From assembly GCA_014898415.1 (NCBI GenBank), contig RCTD01000004.1, positions 124,001 through 188,000 of the forward strand: DNA of 64,000 nucleotides, read 5' to 3'. Numbering within the stretch: position 1 is the stretch's first letter; every line of letters begins with the position of its first letter. Shown here piece after piece: positions 1 to 11,745 of this stretch. A program made the position numbers and the translations under genes. A model generated the notes under the pieces. It was not told where the DNA came from. It saw only the letters and a list, made by a program, of their open reading frames with translations, and did no database searches. The stretch is from Stromatinia cepivora (lineage: Eukaryota; Ascomycota; Leotiomycetes; Helotiales; Sclerotiniaceae).

Positions 1-509
1 TTTAGGTATAAGTTGGAAGAAAGAATAATTTTCAACCCAATTTTCTTGGTTTTATTCATAGGATCCTTCAAGTAACTTACTTGTAAGTAAGAAATACCTA
101 GTTAGTTTTTAGTTTAGTGTAACTCGTACCTGACTTGCGGTTTACCATTTAAAATTGGCAAGATCAATTTTTCTCAAAGATCTCGCCATGAGCCATAATT
201 GGCATGCATTAGTGGTTACAATATATTGTTCATAATTATTTATTTATGAAATGGCATGGCATGGCTAGCTACCTAGGTAAGATAGCGCATAAACACATCA
301 TTTTGCATCAATTACAGTACAACCCCTGACGGAACCTTGAATTTATTGAAAGCTGTATCTGCATGAAATCAAAACATCAATGATACAATGTTACAATGTT
401 ACAATGTTACAATGCTTCAATGTTTCAATGTTTCGTATCTAATCCATGAACACTTGAAATTCTAGTAAAGTGTATTCAGATATTAAGGCTGATAAATCAA
501 AATAAGCCC
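1..509. other. Upstream region of the first gene
   Basis: No gene seen. At about 381-431 there is a short degenerate tandem repeat with an 8-bp unit (ACAATGTT and variants), roughly 100 bp upstream of the start codon at 510. The rest is AT-rich and probably holds the promoter and 5' UTR of the hydrolase gene. Confidence 0.5.
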
Positions 510-2640
510 ATGGCTACTCCTGCTCAATTAGCGGAGAAGGCTCGACAGCATCGTCCAGAAGTTCCAACAACAAGATATCATACCCCGCCCCCACTTCCAC
601 CACGAGGACAGTCTATCCAGGCCCCTCCACCGTACACAGATGATGATGCGAGAAGGAACGAATTAATCTCAAAGCAATGGCGTTCAAATGACCCAAGATC
701 ATCTTCTACACATTCTTTAGTCCCTTCAGAATCTAATCGAGATGGCCGTCGTAAATTATTACTCATCTATATTCATGGATTCATGGGCAACGAAACCAGT
801 TTCCAAAGTTTTCCTGCTCATGTTCATAATCTTCTAAGTATCACGCTCGAAGCAACTCATATTGTTCATACAAAGATTTATCCTAGATATAAGTCCAGAA
901 AAGCTATCAACTTTGCTCGAGATGATTTTAGCAACTGGTAAGTCCTTCTCCTACTATCACCATTCATTACCAGCTAAAGATTGTGCCAGGCTAGAGCCCC
1001 ATGAAGATTCTTTGACCGACATCATTCTACTAGGTCATAGTATGGGAGGGATTCTATCTTCGGAGGTCGTTCTCCAACCGCCATCTCCTCCAGCAAATCG
1101 TCCCTTTCGCCATAGGATATTGGGAACTATTAGCTTTGATACGCCATTTCTAGGTATGCATCCTGGAGTTGTGGTTAGTGGAATTGGAAGTCTTTTTAGA
1201 CCCGCGCCACATCCTCCAAGCTCAAGAACAGGGTCATTATCGCCCACCGGGGCAAGTTCGCCGTCGATAAACGGTCCTGTATCTACAGCAAGCCTCGCAG
1301 ACACACTCTCAGACTCGAATACTATGTATCAAGAAATTGATGGACAAAGCATGACGTCTTTAGCTACGCTACCACCAAATGATAAATACTACAATGCCCC
1401 CTTCTTCAACGATATCAGAATACCGGAGCGAAAAGGATTTGACAACTTCTTACATTTTGTCAACAAGCATGCTGAGGGTGTTGGGATAACAGCCAAGTTA
1501 GGTGGTTTAACTTCTGCAACCACACAGTATTTTATGTCCCATTTAGAGTTTGGTAGTTGTCTGGCAGATTATCCCGGCATGATGAATCGTTATTCCAAAA
1601 TACGTGCTCTGGAAGATGTTGATGAACTTGCTCGGGGAAGCAATTCTGTCAATCAAGATCAAACCTCCCGGAGAAGATTCATTAATTATTACACTGCAAG
1701 TACTGGTCGGCCCAAGAAGCCCCAAAATTCTGCTGTTGAAGAATCCCTTCATGATAACGCCGTGTTGGAGGCGGGAATGAGTAACTTAAGCCTAGATCAT
1801 TCCGAAACTCAGCCCTCAACATCAGATGAGAATAAAAATATGACGGATATTAACCTTGATTTGGCCAATGGTATACATATGCAGCAGGTTGAGGAACAGA
1901 TGCAAGAGTTAGGTAACAGTTCAGGAGTTCAGGAAGATGCTCTACGGTCACCAGAACTGCTACATATTGATTCAATGCCAATCGAAGAAGATGAACCTGT
2001 ACCTACGGCAACTCTATCCCATGCTGAGGAAACAGAGAACTCAAATACTACTACACAAAAAGCATCCACCGAACCTCCACTCCCTCCTACTCCCGATGCG
2101 CCGACAGAACCACAACCAATGAACTTCGAGCTTTACACAGATAAAGACTCTCGGAAAGTCGCAGAAAAAGAACATAAACGCATTATGAAGGCTTATAATC
2201 AAGCCTTGAAGGACCGAGAAAGTGCTCTCAAAGATCGTCGAAAATTGATCGAGAAAAGAGAAAAGAAAGCACGAAAAGAAGAGGAGAAACAATTGAAAGC
2301 TCAAGACAAGCAGAGATTGAAGGAAGGAAGAGAAGAGGAAAAGCGGCAAGCTACATTGAATCCCAAATCCCCTAAAGGAAAAGAGAACATCCCGAAGGCG
2401 GAGCAGAAGACGGAGAAGCCAAAGGACAAGAAGTTTTGTATGCTACCTCCAGAGTCCGGGGGAAAGAAAGATGTCTGCTGGATCCGAATTTATATGGAAG
2501 GAGTAGACGAAATCGGGGCACATTGTGGTCTTTTCTTCCCAGGGCCACAATATGAAAGCTTGGTTGGAAATGTAGGTGAAAGGATTGAGACATGGGTGAA
2601 GGAAGATGCAGTGAAGAGAGCAGTCCTCTCTAGACGTTAG
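510..2640 (+). CDS. DUF676/PGAP1-like serine hydrolase (putative lipase), 692 aa
   Basis: Spliced model join(510..937, 990..2640). The 52-bp GT-AG intron at 938-989 restores a Trp codon and joins the two reading frames. The N-terminus (1-80) is Pro-rich and likely disordered. A beta-strand ending in the oxyanion-type HG motif lies at residues 89-90, and the nucleophile elbow GHSMGG at 158-163 (Ser160). This pair defines alpha/beta hydrolases of the DUF676/PGAP1-like lipase group, which act on acyl esters near membranes. Residues about 300-560 are polar, then rich in Lys/Glu (coiled-coil-like), and a short conserved block rich in Gly and aromatic residues ends the protein. The start has a good context (CCCATGG). 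No signal peptide or membrane segment is obvious. Substrate unknown. Confidence 0.85.
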
Positions 2641-3287
2641 GTTCCACGAGACGAATGCGATATTTATTCTTCCACCGACGAGGCAACCACGTGTATGAAG
2701 ATAGCCTGGTCGACAATGGTAAATGCTCAAATAGAACCTATGAATGTTCAAGCAGTGTTTGTTGCACTTGGGCCGAAATATTCTCCTATTTACCGAAAAT
2801 ATGTGGTGAAAAGGTTTACAAACACATAAACAGCACAGAGAGCTTCATCGAACCTTAATACAAGAATATTGACCTTGGCATGCATGCCAAGAGAATCATT
2901 CCCTTTGAGTCATTGTTTTCCTCTGACTTCGAATATTGAAATCATCAATTGCTCTGGTAAGTGGTATGTACCCAGTAGTCAGCATGTGATTGGCGGGCTT
3001 AAAGTTAGCAGGCGAGCCAGGACCTTTTTCATCCATCTTCAAAATGTTAAATGTTGAATGTTGAATGTTGAATGTTGTCATTGGCGTCATCCGAAGTTAA
3101 GTCGCCCCACAATATTTATTCCAAGGGGCTTGGTACGCATCAATTTTATTCCCTTTTGACCACACCCTCCCAAAATAGAAATATAAATAAACCGACGACT
3201 GACTTAATCTACAACTTGCTCTCCTCGACATTGTGACGCCTCAATCATCCCTCTCGGATCTTCAACCTCCACAATAACATTATCAAA
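2641..3287. other. Intergenic region before the BOR1-like gene
   Basis: Contains the 3' end of the hydrolase transcript and the promoter of the transporter gene. A 7-bp tandem repeat (TTGAATG-type, about four copies) lies at about 3043-3076. A TATA-like stretch TATAAATAAA sits at 3182, about 105 bp before the ATG, followed by a pyrimidine-rich leader typical of fungal genes. Confidence 0.5.
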
Positions 3288-5694
3288 ATGGCCACCCAAT
3301 CTTCCAATCCTTATTCGCTCCCCATTCCTTTGCCACACAACGCCACCTCTAATCCCCCTCGAGCTCCCCAAAATACCTCTGCAGCAAAAACCTGGCGCAA
3401 TCGGTTCAATTCCTTAGTTACCGGTGATACAAACTCTACACCACATAATACGGAGGCAATGAATGAACATAATGGTTTGCAGACAGCGAACACAAATGCT
3501 TCTACAAGAAGCAGACATACTCCGAAATGGTATAAAATTAGATGGTTTAAAGGCATGGTTGATGATGTGAAGAGAAGAGCACCATTTTACTGGAGTGATT
3601 GGACGGATGCTTGGGATTATAGGGTTGTGCCGGCTACGATTTATATGTATTTTGCGAAGTACGTTACTATTTCATTTCATTTGGAGGCCAATCTTTCTTG
3701 TGCTGAGAAGAGAAGTCGTGGAAATGGATCAAGGGCATAAGTATCAACAAGTAGCTAATTGCATGACAGTATCTTGCCTGCACTAGCTTTTTCTTTGGAT
3801 ATGTAAGTCTCTTGTCAGACATATATGAGGAAAAGTCTCTTATCAAAATACAGGTTTACAAAGACGAATATGAGTTACGGAGTTAATGAAGTCCTCCTTG
3901 CTTCGGTCCTAGGATCAGTGGTTTTTGCAGTATTTGCCGCTCAACCACTGGTTATTGTAGGGGTTACGGGACCAATCACTGTTTTCAATTAGTATGTTCG
4001 GTGGTGCGGAGGTCATGTTTGATGCTAATATGGATAGTACTGTCTACGATATTATCGTTCCTACAGGGGCAAACTTTTTTGCATTTATGGCATTGATTGG
4101 ATTGTAAGTATACACCATACTCTGCAGTTTTTTTTTAAAAAAAAAACTGACGGAAGCAGATGGTCTCTATTAATGCATTGGATACTCGCCATTACTAATT
4201 CATGCAACTTACTTCGTTATGTTACTCGTTTCTCTTGCGATATCTTTGGATTTTACGTAGCATTTATTTACCTGCAGAAAGGTATCCAGGTTCTGACTCG
4301 TCAAGGCTCGGATGAACCATTCTACCTTTCTATCGTCATCGCACTCCTCGTTACCGCCGTTGCGTTCTTGTGTGGTGTTGTTGGGGATAGTCCGCTCTTC
4401 CGGCATTATGTCCGGGTTTTCATAAAAGATTACGGCACACCTCTTACTATCATTTTTTTTACTGGGTTTGTACACATTGGTAAAATGAGAGAAGTGGATT
4501 TGACTACACTACCCACAAGTAAAGCCTTCTTCCCAACAGTTGATAGAGGATGGTTTGTACATTTTTGGAATGTTAGAGTTTCGGATGTGTTTATTGCCAT
4601 ACCCTTTGCTATCTTACTTACAATCTTGTTTTATTTCGATCATAATGGTAAATCATAGCTCTTCCGTTCTTATACAAATATACAGTCACTGATGGAGCAT
4701 AGTATCTTCTTTAATAACCCAAGGAACTGAATACCCCCTCCGAAAGCCTGCTGGTTTCCACTGGGATATTTTCCTCCTCGGATTCACAACTGGTGTTGCC
4801 GGTCTGCTGGGAATACCTTTCCCGAACGGTCTCATTCCACAAGCCCCATTCCACACCGAGTCTCTTTGCGTTACCAAACTTGTTGCTGATACCGATGAAT
4901 CGGGAGATTCAAAAGGTCATCTCAAGTCAGTCACATCACATGTCGTCGAACAACGCGTCAGCAATCTAGCTCAAGGTCTCTTAACCCTAGGGACTATGAC
5001 TGGTCCTCTCCTTATAGTCATTCACCTCATCCCTCAAGGTGTCTTGGCGGGCCTCTTCTTCGTCATGGGTATTCAAGCTCTCCTCGACAATGGCATCACT
5101 ACTAAAATTCTCTTCCTTCTCAAAGATTCCTCGTTAACCCCTTCTTCCGACCCCTTACGACATCTTCCTCGGAAATCAGCCATATGGATATTCGTAGCAA
5201 TCCAACTCTTTGGTTTTGCTGCCACGTTTGCTATCACACAGACAATCGCGGCGGTGGGGTTTCCAGTCATTATTCTGGCGTTGATTCCGGCTAGGATATG
5301 GATGTTGCCAAGGTGGTTCACGAAAGAGGAATTGGGAGTACTGGACGGAGCAACAGCGAGTCCTTTTACGATGATTAGCGTAGGGGGTAACCACGGCGAA
5401 GAGATCGAAGAGGAGGGGCTTTCAACTAGTGCGGATGTTGTTGGGGAGGGTATGCTAGTGGGTAGCACTTCGGATGAGAGTGGCGGAAATGGAAAGAGGG
5501 TAGTGGAAACTGAGGGTGATGGTGATGAAGGGCGAGCTGAGCGAGGTGAATTTCAACCTGGTGGTCCCGGTACCGAAATGACGAGGAGGAAAGAGAGCCA
5601 GAAGGGGGAAGGCAGAAGTGCTGGCCTAGGCGAGGCCATGGAGTTACAAAATCTCGGCATGAGCAGAAGGAGTGTTAGTAGACAGCACGAGTAG
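3288..5694 (+). CDS. BOR1: Bor1-type borate/anion transporter (HCO3- transporter family), 695 aa
   Basis: Six exons: 3288..3658, 3770..3802, 3854..3991, 4038..4103, 4160..4647, 4703..5694. All junctions are GT-AG with consistent phase (2088 nt). The product is a multi-spanning membrane protein of the SLC4/HCO3--transporter fold. Diagnostic blocks are the early segment MSYGVNEVLLAS, the QPLVIVGVTGPITVFN helix, the YTVYDIIVPTGANFFAF segment and the downstream motif GIPFPNGLIPQAP followed by a region reading VVEQRVSNLAQGLL. In yeast Bor1 exports borate across the plasma membrane. The N-terminal 100 residues and the last 90 (Gly/Glu/Arg-rich) are likely cytosolic tails. Intron 3 is only 46 bp. 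Orthology to Bor1 is by family pattern; substrate is inferred. Confidence 0.92.
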
Positions 5695-6033
5695 GAAGAG
5701 TACGTCATTCAGGATAGTATTGAAAGCGTGTCCACCGTTGGCCACAGGAATTGTGATTGGAGTCGCAAGGTTCATTTGTATTTTATCGATATTTCAATGT
5801 ATATTTATTTGATGGTTGCAATGAACCTAGAAGGTGTAATAGTTTCGCCTATCTGATACTTCTGACTCTGGATACACAGCGTTACCCAAGTGGCTTCGTT
5901 GCGTGATTCTGATATGGCGAATAGCTGGATAGCTGTTGAGGAGCCTTTTGATTCTTATTCCATCTCAATACTATCTGCATCCTTGAGGATAAAAAGCTTT
6001 AATATTATTGATAAATTCTATAATATCTTTTAT
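5695..6033. other. Intergenic, nothing recognised
   Basis: 3' flank of the BOR1-like gene leading into the NLR pseudogene. No ORF, repeat or RNA signature seen. Confidence 0.4.
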
Positions 6034-7601
6034 CTATGAAGTTTCTCTTGGAAGATAGCCTGACCTTTCCCAGCATTGTCGTATCATATCCCAGCTTCTT
6101 GTGTAAAAGTTCAAATAATCTCCAAGCCCACACAATCTATTCGCTATTGCTGTTCCCGCATGAATAAGAGCAAGTGGCAAGCGCCCAAGAGCACTACTGA
6201 TGGTCTTAGCTGTGTCCCTAGTAGCAGTGTCCCAAGGACACTGTATTTCCGCTGCTTTTAGCAGAAGCTCTGTTGCTGGCTCGGGTTTCAAATCATCAAA
6301 GGAATAATATCGTCTCCCACAGTTGCCATGCGTTCTATTTCTTGGGAGCCGAGATGCTATTAGGATAAGTCCCCTCACTCCCTTAGGGAAGAATTCTCCG
6401 TCATCTATTTTGGGATCATCTGCGTCTTCAATTAAAAGAAGTCAAGGATACTCAAGACTAGGCAACCAATTCTTCGCCGCACGTATTTTAAGGTCGACGC
6501 CTCCTAGTTTGGCAATATCCGAGAAAGTATGAATCGCGCTCCGTTCGCTACTCGCATCGATCCAGAATACACCCCAAAATCTAAGACATGTTAGGGTTAA
6601 ACTTTGGCAGTAAAATCTTATTATTCTCACTTTTCTCTATTAACTTGAGCAAACTTGCAGCAAAACTCCGTCTTTCCAGAACCACCCAATCCCCGTACCA
6701 CAAAATGTTTCTGTGCAGGACTGTCCGGTGATGAGGCGAAGCTGACTTCCACTAGCTCCTTCAATAGCCTTTTACGGCCAGTAAATATACTGCTAACGGC
6801 TTTTGGAACGTAAAAATGTTTATTCAAATGGGCCGATGACACGACGGCTGCTGTGGAGTTGATAGCATTACGAAGCTGCTTCTCGTTAAACCAAACCATT
6901 GTCAGGATGTAACAGGGGGGTTTACGTTTTCGTCTGCCACAGGACTCGACGTCAAACGTAGAGAAGGTAGTTGACTTCGCAAAGCAAAAGCTAAGTCTCG
7001 AGTTGTATCTAGCTTTTTCGACAATTCACTAGTGGATAGATCAGTTGAATTGTGGTAGCTATGTGAATACTCACTTCGGTAGATAAAGTCAGTAGTCATA
7101 TACGGTAGGGGGGATGATCTTTCACCCACATGTAAAGCTGAAAGCAAAACTTGCAGCCCCGTCTGCAGATCTGAAAGTCGTCTGCGTTGTTGCGTATATT
7201 CCGGATCTTTTGATTGTTTACGCAGTTGTTTCCTTATTGCATTAACTTTAGACGTCACTGTAGGATCCTTATTTTTTCCAATCATGCTCTTAAGTAACAG
7301 CTCGAGTCTCCTTATCGTATCCTGACAAGCCTTTAAGTTTGTTGCCACGCTATTCCAAAGGCTATCAAACCGAGCCTGGTCCGATTTGGATGCCGACGAG
7401 CCTAGAGTGGTCCTAAATTTCGCATCGTAAAAATCTCTTAGAGCACTATATTCCGAGTAATGTATTGATGTCGGAGGATAGTGAAACGAATTCTTCCTCA
7501 ACTCTACCTGCAGATTCCTGGACAGTCTTCAGGAAATTTATAAGGCGGATCCCAATATCGAGTAAACCGGCCGTCCCGGTAATAATAGTGAATGGATCCA
7601 T
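6034..7601 (-). pseudogene. Decayed fungal NLR (STAND) gene: N-terminal helical domain + NB-ARC, truncated
   Basis: Read on the minus strand from ATG at 7601. The start reads MDPFTIITGTAGLLDIGIR, the classic N-terminal helical domain of fungal STAND/NLR proteins. The frame breaks near 7455 (about 1 nt) and resumes as a helical region (7450-6905). A stop or short unspliced gap near 6902 precedes the next block, which has FTGR and the P-loop GLGGSGKTE (about 6690-6670). A plausible 50-bp intron (6581-6630) leads to FWGVFWIDASS. An in-frame TGA at 6442-6444 falls where a Trp is usual, just before the Walker-B-like LLLIEDADD. The sequence continues through a GLxxLPLALIHAG-type motif and stops at 6034, with the rest of NB-ARC and all C-terminal repeats missing. 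Intact relatives are heterokaryon-incompatibility or innate-immunity receptors. Confidence 0.88.
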
Positions 7602-8486
7602 GAAGGGGCATGCTTGTCAGCCTGCTCCAATTGAACCTTTTGGTGCTGTTTACCCGGGACGAATCCAGTGTGAGACCTCTGCTGAGCTACAATTCTCGCA
7701 AGGTAAATTTCGTGATGTTATGCTTGAAATAACAAAAAGACAACAGAACAACCAATTTGCAGATTCGATATAAAGGTTTCAGAACTTGATTACAATAGAA
7801 AAAAATGGACACCAATTCAAAGGCTGGCTGTCATAATTCAGCAATGGTTCGACTGGGCTTATTGGACCCTCAACCAATCAAGGTACAGTCACTCAACCAG
7901 ATCACTGATCCTCTTGATTGGGGTGTCAAAATCACGATGATGGAAGGCAAGCCACAGAAACTTCCGTGCTTGGATGGAGGTCAATCGGTTGTAAGCATTC
8001 CACTCCAGAATAATAGAACAAGGCTGCAAACGTGTAAAGAGGTAAAATGGCCTTTTCCAGGCCACTTTGCGCAAGCCGCATAGGGAGGTTAGACCGCAGA
8101 AATTGCGGTTACATGCATCACTATAAACGCTGTCAATGGGTTGACGAAAATTAGCTCAACTAATTAGCCGGTTTAAGTTTCGCCAGTAGCTATAGGTGTG
8201 TTGCACACAGCCTTATTTTTATTATTGCCATCTTAAGGAAGAGATTCATTTCAAAGTTCAGACCTCCTCATACCTTTATTCAATCGATTTGATTCATATA
8301 AGTCTATGGACTGCTGTAAATACATAAGTTCACCATCCGAAATTGATTCAATTTGCAATAAATCTGTGAATTAATGGCAGTGAATACAAAATCACATCAG
8401 CATAAGTCTTCCCCACAACTTGAGTTTTAGTCCATCTTACCTGTCCAGCTCTTCAAACTTCTCAATACGAACTTACATCGGGAGTT
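7602..8486. other. Intergenic between NLR and P450 pseudogenes
   Basis: Divergent upstream region of the two pseudogenes. ORFs at 7465-7773 and 7805-8083 show no recognisable family and are probably chance. Nothing else seen. Confidence 0.4.
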
Positions 8487-10238
8487 ATGTTTAAGTCGAT
8501 CGTGCTGGCTGTTCTGTTATCTTATTGGGTTTACTCTTATGCAAAGCGGCGACGACGACAACATAAAGTATGTTAACTGGAATGTCGTTTCCAGCCTCAA
8601 AATTAAGTTACTGATCTTAACTAACTGCAGATCGGTGTTCTATTTGGAGAACGGAATGGCTGTCTGTCAATAGGAAAAAGACTGCCATTTAAGTGGCCTC
8701 TAGGACTCGACGTACTGAAACGACAGTATGATGCACTTGTAACTAGACATTTACTCTCATTCCAAGCGGAGTATTTCGAGAAGACCGCGGTAGGCCAGAC
8801 GTTCGAGGTCAAATTGTTTGGCCAAGTTGGATATTTTACCACACACCCCGAGAACGTCGAAGCCATTCTGTCGACACGGTTCAATGGTAGGGTCCCCTTA
8901 ATCAAGAGCTACATGCTCTTAAAGGACTTATGATAGCTGATGTGCCTATAGATGTGGGGCCTTAGCTCACGACAAGCTGGCCTTTTACCTATGATCGGAG
9001 AAGGCATCTTTACCCAAGATGGTCGTCATTGGAAACGCTCCCGAGAGATCTTGCGTCGCCAATTTACCCGAATCCAATATCAAGATATAAAGGTATTCGA
9101 TAGACCTCCCAATGACATGCTGGCAAGCCTATCATCCTATAAGGGAACCGTCGATTTACAGCCATTTTTCTTTCGTTTTACACTAGCTACCACAACCTCG
9201 CTTATTTTTGGCGAAGTCTCCTCCGGACTTCCCAACCGTGAGCATGAGCTCTTCGAGAAGAACTTTGATTACTGCTCACTGATATCAGCGATCCGATTGC
9301 GCCTTGCCGATTTGTGCTGGTTATATACACCCCGGAAATTCAGAAAGGCGTGTGATGACATCAAGGAATATGCAGGCCACTATGTAAGGCAGGCTTTGCA
9401 GGACAAAGACAGTAATGGGTTTGAGGCAGCATTCGAGCGACATCCATTCATCCTCGACCTTTACAATGAGCTTAATGATGCGGCGCTGGTACGAGATCAA
9501 CTAATCCATGTATTGATTGCTGGAAGAGATACAACAGCATGCCTTTTGAGCTGGACGTTGTAAGTGCCATCGCGCCCCTTGCCAATCGTGACGACTAGCC
9601 AATACAATGTAGCTTTAATCTAGTTCGACATCCGAAAACTTTGAAGCGTTTACGTCAAGAAATAGAGCTTACTACAGGCAGCGGAATAGAACTTACAAGG
9701 GCTCAAATAAATAAAATGCCATATCTCAAATGCGTTTTGAACGAGAGTGAGTAGGTTATCGTACAGATATCAACAACTGCTGATTAATACTGCCTCTAGC
9801 TTCGAGGCTATATACACAAATACCACACAACATACGCGTAGCCACTTAAACCACAATTCTCCCGAAAGGTGGCGGTCCAGATGGCTTGTCTCCGGTCCTC
9901 ATATCGAAGGGCACAGGAGTTGGATATTCTCCATACCTCATGCACCGAAGCAAAGAAATCTATGGCGAAGATGCTAACGAATTTCGCCCAGAAAGATGGG
10001 AAGGATCAGAACTAAAGAATATCGGATGGGGCTTCATGCCGTTCCATGGAGGGCCACGGATTTGTCTTGGTAGTGAGTGAAAACGCTGTCATAATGCCAC
10101 CATGACTATAACTAATGGTACAAAATAGAAGACTTTGCGCTGATCGAGGCATCATATGCTATTATTCGCATCATCCAGAGCTTTCCGAATATCCGTTTAT
10201 CATCTGATATCCCAGTATACCCATGCAGAGGGATGTAA
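8487..10238 (+). pseudogene. Cytochrome P450 (CYP52-like clan) pseudogene
   Basis: Exon-like blocks 8487..8567, 8631..8886, 8952..9559, 9613..9746, 9800..10072 and 10129..10238 keep splice sites and P450 order. They encode an N-terminal membrane anchor, the region GEGIFTQDGRHW (helix C area), the I-helix AGRDTTA, the K-helix ExxR, FRPERW and the heme-binding [10 protein letters not shown]. The pattern is that of fungal CYP52-type fatty-acid/alkane hydroxylases. Disabling changes: one extra base near 8954 shifts the frame at the exon 2/3 junction; an in-frame TAA lies at 9847-9849; and the usual ETLR of the K-helix reads ETSR. No intact frame spans the gene, so it is a recent pseudogene. Sequencing error is possible for one lesion but unlikely for all. 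Confidence 0.87.
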
Positions 10239-11745
10239 AGTTTTGCTTTGAGGAACGATCGCTTCAAGATGTTGAGTTGCTGTTCAATGGCCCGTCACAA
10301 AGGAGGGGGGTAGTTAAGGACGGGCTGAAAATCCACGCGTGCAATCGAAACAGCGGAATGGTTACAATGTATTTGATGGAGAGAGTGCAGCCCGTTGTTA
10401 TGAGCTGGACCTTAAGGGCTGTTTCAGCAACCACAATTTATCGAATAATCCTTCCTTTTCTGTAAAATATATTTAACAATAAAAGAACGGATTTTATATA
10501 ATATTTTATAATTCAATGGATTATTTTATAGGGTTTGGAAATATATTAAATTATTTACTTTTTAATTTATTAAATAATGAAATTTGTATAGGAAAAATAA
10601 AATGCGGATTAAAAACTATAGATATCAAAAAGATACTTTCACTTTTTTTTCTATCAAAATCTGTTCTTTTTATAAACTATTACAGATTTTAAAGTCTGAA
10701 ATATTAATAAATATATTCTAAAATATTAATAGATATATCTTGAAATTATAAGGTATAAAAAAATGAAATTCAAAAATAAGACTCAGGAAGTATATAATTT
10801 TAAATTGAAGCTATTTCCACTTCCGTTTAATTAATCATTGAGATAATAACAATGAATTATATTATATTATTTAAATTAATAGTATATGTATTATTCATAT
10901 GTTCAACTTCCTTTTCGAATTCAATGGATTTCATAGTGGATTATACAAACGAAAGGGATTATAGCGGAATTCGAACCCATCGACATCTCGAAGAATCCTT
11001 AAAAGAACGGAATCCGCTGTATAAAAAGGGAGCGGAATATTCAATGGAAAACGACAGATTGTGGTTGCCGAATCAGCCCTAAGTTACTACTAATTAATCG
11101 TGTTCATCGAAATATTCTCATGCGTTGCCATCGGACCCAAACCTCCACTATTACAAAAGTATAAGAATTTAACCTCTATACATCTACATCTAGCTTGTTC
11201 CGATATAAGCTACCAGGAATCATAAATAAACCTTGCATTCTTCCTTGATCGAAAGCACCAATGTCATTGTCTGCTTCTCCACGCTGGTTAATTCCAATTT
11301 TTCAATTGCAGGTAGTTTTCCTCAAATACCTCTTTAAGATCCTCACAACTGTGTATGTGGCTTCTGTAAGAGCAAAATCCATTGAAGTGCGTTAGCATAT
11401 TATTCACACTGGAAAGATATTTGCACTACTACCTTGGCCATCGCAGAAATATAATCCGCTCCCTCGATTAACGGTTGCACATATGCCAACATTATATCCA
11501 CCTGGGAAATTCCATTTGAACGGATAGCGAGCAGGAATTCTCTTGCGCACAAAGATGCCGTAGATTTGATACAACCTTTTCCTCTTATGCATTTCGACTC
11601 TATCCCAGAATAATTACTGCATAGGTCTTCGGATGGGATAAGAAAATCGAAAAGTTCCCTCGCTACTAATCCTGCAATTCTCCAGGTCAGATCAATGTGG
11701 AATGAAGATTCACAACATTCAGTTTCGACTGGCCATTAATGTACT
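10239..11745. other. AT-rich intergenic patch
   Basis: Bases 10450-10960 are very AT-rich with many TA steps, unlike the flanks, and may be an old RIP-affected insertion or organelle-derived DNA. The minus strand around 10962-10978 carries GGGTTCGAATTCC, resembling a tRNA T-arm, but no full cloverleaf could be folded. 11100-11700 has no intact ORF; it may hold more eroded NLR sequence. Confidence 0.35.

Noticed and set aside
10960..11030. Possible tRNA on the minus strand
   Set aside because: Only a T-arm-like motif; anticodon and acceptor stems do not pair.
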